NCBI GenBank assembly: GCA_910589185.1
Contig: CAJUSU010000013.1
Coordinates: 1 to 10,571 of the forward strand
Direction of reading: 5' to 3'
Length of the DNA: 10,571 nucleotides
DNA from: an uncultured Clostridia bacterium
GTDB lineage: Bacteria; Bacillota; Clostridia; TANB77; CAG-508
Of the stretch, positions 6,356 to 10,571 are shown one piece after another. The first letter of the stretch is position 1. Each line of letters begins with the position of its first letter. Both the position numbers and the translations under genes were made by a program. The notes beneath the pieces were generated by a model, which saw nothing but the letters and a program-made list of their open reading frames with translations, was not told the DNA's origin and did no database searches.

Positions 6356-7436
6356 ATGAAAAAGAATGTAGGAAACAAGCGGGATTACGTTAGTAGCATT
6401 GGTAGTTACAATAGTAGTACTATTAATATTGGCAGGAATAACAATCATGTATACAATGGGAGACAACAGTATCTTCAAAAAAGCGCAAGAAGCAAAAAAT
6501 AAAACAGAAGAAGCAGTAAAAAATGAACAAGAATATATGAATTCCATTGACAATATGGTAAACGAATATTTGAATGGAACAGGGAATGGAGGAATAAGTA
6601 CTCCAACAGAACCAACAGATGAGCCAATCGAAAATATCAAATCAGACTGGGCAACTATTGAAAAGATAGCGAAAGAGATTGCAAAGGACGATACTATTAC
6701 AAGTGAAACAGAAGAAGTAAAAGTAGTAGTGGACGGAAAAAGATATACCATCAAGCCAGGCGATATATTTGAAGCAGAATATAACGGAGAAATTAAAAGA
6801 GTAAGAGTATTAGGATTTAAACATGATGACTTAGTCAATAAAGCAGTGTACGGAGGAAACCACACAAAGGCAAGTATCTCATTCGAATTCTTAGACTTTA
6901 TGACAGGAACAACATACAAGAGTATGAATGGAAGCAGCACAAACAGCGGAGGCTGGGCAAATACACAGATGAGAAAAGATTTAAACGGATACACAACAAA
7001 TGCAGCAGCCCAAAGTGGAGCAATAGGAGGCTTAGGAGCAAACTTAAGCAATAAGAGTTACATCAAACAAGTAGCAAAAACATACATTCCAACATATAAT
7101 ACAGCAAGTACAAGTACATGCAACGATTATTTGTGGTTGTTAGCATCAAGCGAAATAGTAAATAGTGGATATCAATCAGGAGCATATGGAGTAGCAATCA
7201 CAAGTGAGGGGAGTCAGTATATGTACTATCAAAAGAACGCGACAGAGGCATATGATGCAGGTAGTACAAATCGTATAAAGAAGACGTCTTCCTCAGGCAG
7301 TTCGAACCACTGGGGGCTTCGTTCACCTGGTTACCACTACAGCAGCACCTTCTGCTATGTCAGCAACGATGGCGATGTCGCCTACAGTGGCGACGCGAGC
7401 AACACTACTGGGGTTGCACCTGGTTTTTGCATCTAG
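6356..7436 (+). CDS. Prepilin-like surface protein with a DGR-type variable C-terminus; frame broken in the leader
   Basis: A strong AAGGAGG site leads to ATG 6356, which encodes MKKNVGNK. One extra base (C6380) then throws the frame off, and the 6356 frame stops at 6502. From GGG 6381 another frame is open to 7436 and encodes GITLVALVVTIVVLLILAG, a class III/type IV prepilin leader and hydrophobic helix without the usual Glu5. With one base removed the product is 359 aa. Read as is, only a TTG at 6399 without a ribosome site could start the main frame (345 aa). After the helix come a charged coiled segment, a Thr/Pro linker, and a C-terminal domain with WANTQMRKDLNGY, DYLWLLASSEI and HWGLRSPG...GVAPGFCI. 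This is like DUF6273/C-type-lectin-fold domains (inference). The last ~150 bp differ in composition. Likely role: an exported pilus-type or membrane-anchored binder. Confidence 0.8.
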
Positions 7437-7440
7437 GGCC
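7290..7440 (+). other. Candidate DGR variable region (VR) at the 3' end of the prepilin-like gene
   Basis: GC rises to about 56% over 7281-7440, against about 33% in a sampled stretch just upstream. In 7332-7403, 19 of 24 codons end in C (TAC, CAC, AGC, ACC, TTC, TGC, GTC, GGC, GAC, GCC, AAC), in a genome that favours A/T endings. All of these are reachable from AAC by changing only its adenines, the pattern left by adenine-specific mutagenic retrohoming. Between these patches lie adenine-poor conserved blocks, 7311-7331 and 7404-7433, the latter a plausible IMH-like end. A hairpin follows at 7474. No template repeat or reverse transcriptase is in the window. Confidence 0.7.
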
Positions 7441-7473
7441 TAAATCCAATAAAATAATACATTTTAAATACAC

Positions 7474-7512
7474 AAAAAGTGATATAGCAAACCAAAACTA
7501 TATCACTTTTTC
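7474..7512 (+). terminator. Terminator after the prepilin-like gene
   Basis: AAAAAGTGATATAG (7474-7487) pairs perfectly over 14 bp with CTATATCACTTTTT (7498-7511) across a 10-nt loop, and the right arm ends in a T-run. Hairpins also lie downstream of variable regions in some DGRs and aid homing, so a second role is possible. Confidence 0.85.
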
Positions 7513-7550
7513 ATTTCTAAAAATTTTCCAAAAATCTACTCAAAAATCAA

Positions 7551-7579
7551 TTGACAAATTTCCTATCTTAATAGATAAT
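7551..7579 (+). promoter_or_regulatory. Promoter of the glucan phosphorylase gene
   Basis: TTGACA (7551-7556) and GATAAT (7574-7579) are 17 bp apart, downstream of the terminator. The start near 7586 leaves a ~60-nt leader. Confidence 0.7.
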
Positions 7580-7645
7580 ATAAAAAGAAAAATAAGAGAC
7601 AAAATTACAAAAGAATTACCAAAAAGTACTAAGGAGGAATTAAAT

Positions 7646-10210
7646 ATGTATGTATTTAATCGCATTACAGTCAATCCGCAATTACCAAAAAGAATTGAAA
7701 AATTATCTGAGATTAGCTATAACCTTTGGTGGTCTTGGAATACAGAATTTTTAAGACTATTTAAAAAAATTGATATTGACTTATGGGAGAGGTCAGAGAA
7801 AAACCCTGTTAAGTTTTTAAAATCTGTGTCACAAGAAAAATTAGAAGAAGCAGCACAAAGTGCCAACTTTCTAAAAGAATATGACAAAGTTGTAGAAGAC
7901 TTTGAAGATTATAGAAAAAGTAAAAATACATGGTTTGCAAAAAAATATCCTGATAATCGTAACAATTTAATTGCCTACTTTTCAGCAGAATATGGATTAG
8001 ACCAAGTTTTACCAATCTATTCTGGAGGACTTGGTATTCTATCAGGCGATCACTTAAAATCTGCTAGTGATTTAGGAATTCCATTAGTAGCAGTAGGATT
8101 GCTATATAAAAATGGATATTTCCATCAGAAAATTAATGGAGTAGGGCAACAAGAAACTGAATATTATGATATTGATGCAGAAAGTTTACCATTAACAAGG
8201 GTAAAAGACTGCAATGATAAAGATATCTTAGTAGCTTTGCAACTTCCAAAAAGAAAGTTGTATTTAAAAGCATGGAAAATTACAGTTGGTAGAGTAGACT
8301 TATATTTGTTAGACTCTGATATTGATGAAAATACAAAAGAATACCGTGAGATTACCAGAACTTTATATGGTGGAGACCAAGAAATGAGAATTCAGCAAGA
8401 AATCGTACTTGGTCAAGGTGGTGTTGCTTTATTAAAAGCATTAGGATTAAATCCAACCATTTATCATATGAATGAAGGGCATTCTTCTTTCTTAATATTA
8501 GAACTCATTTATACATTAATGAAAGAAAAGAAAATTTCTTTCCAAATTGCAAGAGATATTGTGTCAAGTAAAACAGTATTTACAACACACACACCAGTTC
8601 CAGCAGGAAATGATATATTCCCATTAGAATTGGTAGAGAGATATTTTAAAGATTATTGGGACAAATTAGGAATTACCAAGCAAGAGTTTTTTGAAATGGG
8701 AATGAAACCAAATGCTCCATTAAATAGTGGATTTAATATGGGAATTCTAGCATTAAAAGTAGCAGGCAAGAAAAATGGTGTGAGTAAGTTACATGGTGCT
8801 GTTTCAAGAGAATTATTTGGCGAAGTTTGGCCAGAAATCGCAGCAAATGAGTCACCAATTACTTATGTCACTAACGGAATACATACTTGTTCATGGCTTG
8901 CTCCAGGACTTAAAAAATTATATAACAAATATTTAATTCCATACTGGCAAGACAAAATTTATGATGATGAAGTATGGAAAAAAATACAAGACATTCCTAA
9001 TGACAAATTATGGCAAGCACATCAAGAAAGAAAAGAGAAGTTATTAGCTTTAGTAAAGGAAAATACAGTGACTCGCCTAAGGAGATATGGCTACCACTAT
9101 GATGACATTATGAATATGGTAAATAGCCTAGATCCAAATGTATTAACAATTGGATTTGCTAGAAGATTTGCTACTTACAAAAGAGCTACTTTAATTTTTA
9201 AAGATTTAGAAAGAATTACGCAGATTTTAAATAACCAAAACCGCAAAGTTCAAATTATATTTGCAGGAAAAGCGCATCCAGCAGATAAAGAGGGACAAGA
9301 TTTAATTAAATATATTCATGAAATTTCTATGAAGCCACAATTCAAAGGAAAAATATTTGTACTAGAAAATTACAATATTGCGATGTCCAGATATTTAATT
9401 AGTGGTGTGGACGTATGGCTTAACACTCCTAGAAGACCAATGGAGGCTTCAGGTACTAGTGGTCAAAAGGCATCAGTCAATGGTGTTATCAACTTTAGTG
9501 TTTTAGATGGATGGTGGGCAGAAGGATATAACTCAAAAAATGGATGGACAATTGGAACAAATGCAGAATATCCAGATTATGAAACACAAGATAGAGCAGA
9601 TAGCCAAAGTATTTATGAGACTTTAGAAAATAAAATTATACCAATGTATTATGATAGAGACGAAAAAGGAATTTCTGATAGATGGATGCAATACATGAAA
9701 GACTCTATTATTTCTACAGGTGGTAGATTTAGTACCTCTAGAATGCTAACAGACTATGTAGATAAGCTTTATATTCCATTATGTAATTTGTACGATAACT
9801 ACTATACGGACTTAGAAAAAGTAGGTGGATTTAATAAATGGAAAGAGAGCCTACAAAACACATGGAAAGATATTCAAATTACGCAAGAAAATAATTTAGA
9901 CAATATTACAGTTGATGCTGGGAATAACATTGAAGTGAGATGTAAGGTTCAATTATCTAATATAGATAAAGAAAATATTGAGGCACAAGTGTATTATGGA
10001 AGAATCGATGAAAATGGCGTAGTGGACGATATTAGCATTATCCCATTAACGCTAGAGAATGCTGATGAGGAAAACAGAACATATACTTATAAAGGAAAAG
10101 TAAACTTAGTAAATGGTGGAAATTATGGATATACCTTTAGAGTTATGCCAAAGCATGAAATGATTTTAGATTCTGCTAACTTGAATTTAATTAAATGGAT
10201 TACAAAATAA
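7646..10210 (+). CDS. glgP: Alpha-glucan (glycogen/maltodextrin) phosphorylase, GT35
   Basis: This 854-residue PLP enzyme releases glucose-1-phosphate from alpha-1,4-glucans. The N-terminal ~100 residues (NLWWSWN, LFKKIDIDLW) match the DUF3417 segment of the TIGR02094-type alpha-glucan phosphorylases. The catalytic body shows AYFSAEYGL (about 110), YSGGLGILSGDHLKSASDLG, HMNEGHSSF (about 275), TTHTPVPAGND (about 313), VTNGIHTCSW (about 410) and GFARRFATYKRA. EASGTSGQKAS carries the PLP lysine, K608, followed by FSVLDGWWAEGYN. A ~110-residue beta-rich tail ends the protein. The ATG at 7646 is set by AAGGAGG (7631-7637). The frame stays open further upstream but would cross the terminator and promoter, so a longer start is wrong. 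Glucose-1-phosphate would feed glycolysis, which fits pyruvate kinase next door. Confidence 0.93.
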   Translation: MYVFNRITVNPQLPKRIEKLSEISYNLWWSWNTEFLRLFKKIDIDLWERSEKNPVKFLKSVSQEKLEEAAQSANFLKEYDKVVEDFEDYRKSKNTWFAKKYPDNRNNLIAYFSAEYGLDQVLPIYSGGLGILSGDHLKSASDLGIPLVAVGLLYKNGYFHQKINGVGQQETEYYDIDAESLPLTRVKDCNDKDILVALQLPKRKLYLKAWKITVGRVDLYLLDSDIDENTKEYREITRTLYGGDQEMRIQQEIVLGQGGVALLKALGLNPTIYHMNEGHSSFLILELIYTLMKEKKISFQIARDIVSSKTVFTTHTPVPAGNDIFPLELVERYFKDYWDKLGITKQEFFEMGMKPNAPLNSGFNMGILALKVAGKKNGVSKLHGAVSRELFGEVWPEIAANESPITYVTNGIHTCSWLAPGLKKLYNKYLIPYWQDKIYDDEVWKKIQDIPNDKLWQAHQERKEKLLALVKENTVTRLRRYGYHYDDIMNMVNSLDPNVLTIGFARRFATYKRATLIFKDLERITQILNNQNRKVQIIFAGKAHPADKEGQDLIKYIHEISMKPQFKGKIFVLENYNIAMSRYLISGVDVWLNTPRRPMEASGTSGQKASVNGVINFSVLDGWWAEGYNSKNGWTIGTNAEYPDYETQDRADSQSIYETLENKIIPMYYDRDEKGISDRWMQYMKDSIISTGGRFSTSRMLTDYVDKLYIPLCNLYDNYYTDLEKVGGFNKWKESLQNTWKDIQITQENNLDNITVDAGNNIEVRCKVQLSNIDKENIEAQVYYGRIDENGVVDDISIIPLTLENADEENRTYTYKGKVNLVNGGNYGYTFRVMPKHEMILDSANLNLIKWITK

Positions 10211-10218
10211 GTCAAAAG

Positions 10219-10261
10219 AAAAATATATCTATAGCTTTAATTGGTTATAGATATATTTTTT
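10219..10261 (+). terminator. Rho-independent terminator of the phosphorylase gene
   Basis: AAAAATATATCTATA (10219-10233) pairs perfectly with TATAGATATATTTTT (10246-10260) around a 12-nt loop. The stem is AT-rich but long, with a terminal T-run. Confidence 0.8.
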
Positions 10262-10335
10262 CAAAAATAGTAGCATTTTTTGATAAAAAGTGATAAAATA
10301 TATAAGCTAAAAAATAAAATGGAGGAAATAACAAT

Positions 10336-10571
10336 ATGAAGAAAACAAAAATTATTTGTACAATAGGACCAGCAGTAGATGAACCAGCAGTTTTAGAAAA
10401 ATTAATGTTAGCAGGAATGGATGTTGCTAGAATTAACTTCTCACATGGAAATTATCAAGATCAAGAGCCTAGAATAGAAACAGTAAAACAAGTAAGAGAA
10501 AAAATAGGAAAAACAGTCGCTCTTATGCTAGATACAATGGGACCTGAAATTAGAATTGGAAAATTTAAGGA
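10336..10571 (+). CDS. pyk: Pyruvate kinase, N-terminal part (runs off the window)
   Basis: Seventy-eight codons are visible. Pyruvate kinase converts phosphoenolpyruvate and ADP to pyruvate and ATP, the last step of glycolysis. KTKIICTIGPA (3-13), AGMDVARINFSHG (26-38, with R32, N34 and S36 of the active site) and LDTMGPEIR (65-73, with D66 and T67 binding metal) are diagnostic. The last motif reads DTMGPEIR where DTKGPEIR is usual. GGAGG at 10321-10325 lies ten bases before the ATG. A promoter probably sits at 10271-10306 (TTGATA and AT-rich -10-like hexamers) but no clean pair is seen. It follows the phosphorylase terminator, so it is probably a separate transcript. Confidence 0.95.
   Translation, partial: MKKTKIICTIGPAVDEPAVLEKLMLAGMDVARINFSHGNYQDQEPRIETVKQVREKIGKTVALMLDTMGPEIRIGKFK

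Noticed and set aside
6377..6383. Programmed -1 frameshift in the prepilin leader
   Set aside because: AACAAGC gives no canonical X XXY YYZ slippery heptamer, and no stimulatory structure is apparent. A one-base insertion is simpler.
6272..7051. Long minus-strand open frame opposite the prepilin-like gene
   Set aside because: It is a shadow of the plus-strand gene, with a low-complexity hydrophobic translation and no ribosome site or recognisable domain.
7427..7645. N-terminal extension of the phosphorylase frame by 73 codons
   Set aside because: It would cross the terminator at 7474-7512 and the promoter at 7551-7579. The AAGGAGG site fixes the start at 7646.

Overview
The window looks like part of a low-GC Firmicutes chromosome, most likely an uncultured or gut-type Clostridia. 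The grounds are AT-rich DNA with A/T-ending codons, strong AGGAGG-type ribosome sites, TTGACA/TATAAT promoters, U-tailed hairpin terminators, and a prepilin-like protein with a GITLVALVV-type N-terminus of the kind common in Clostridia. The organism call is inference.

Layout. (1) Positions 1-503: the 3' part of a CAU-anticodon tRNA, then a tRNA-Tyr(GUA) gene split inside its anticodon by a 236-nt group I intron, with its own consensus promoter and a terminator. (2) 544-2433: three co-directional genes, namely a small PD-(D/E)XK endonuclease of the group I intron-associated type, a Nudix hydrolase and an S66 LD-carboxypeptidase, closed by a bidirectional terminator. (3) 2512-3914: a divergent pair, a short XRE-type regulator (minus) with a dyad inside its promoter, and an alpha/beta hydrolase (plus). 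(4) 3933-4006: a long near-perfect palindrome between convergent genes. (5) 4008-4736 (minus): a membrane-anchored monofunctional GT51 peptidoglycan glycosyltransferase. (6) 4928-6187: an MFS transporter. (7) 6356-7436: a prepilin-like protein with a frame break in its leader peptide and a C-terminal end that carries the compositional and codon signature of a diversity-generating retroelement (DGR) variable region. (8) 7646-10210: an alpha-glucan phosphorylase. (9) 10336 to the window edge: the start of pyruvate kinase.

Most of the window is chromosomal housekeeping: wall synthesis and trimming, glycogen breakdown feeding glycolysis, and tRNAs. Two signals are accessory. The first is the tRNA-Tyr group I intron with a homing-endonuclease-like gene immediately outside the tRNA, which suggests a split intron/endonuclease mobility arrangement. 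The second is a surface-displayed, pilin-anchored protein whose last ~150 bp look hypermutated. No reverse transcriptase or template repeat lies in the window, so it would be a target served from elsewhere in the genome. No transposase, CRISPR array or integrase was seen.
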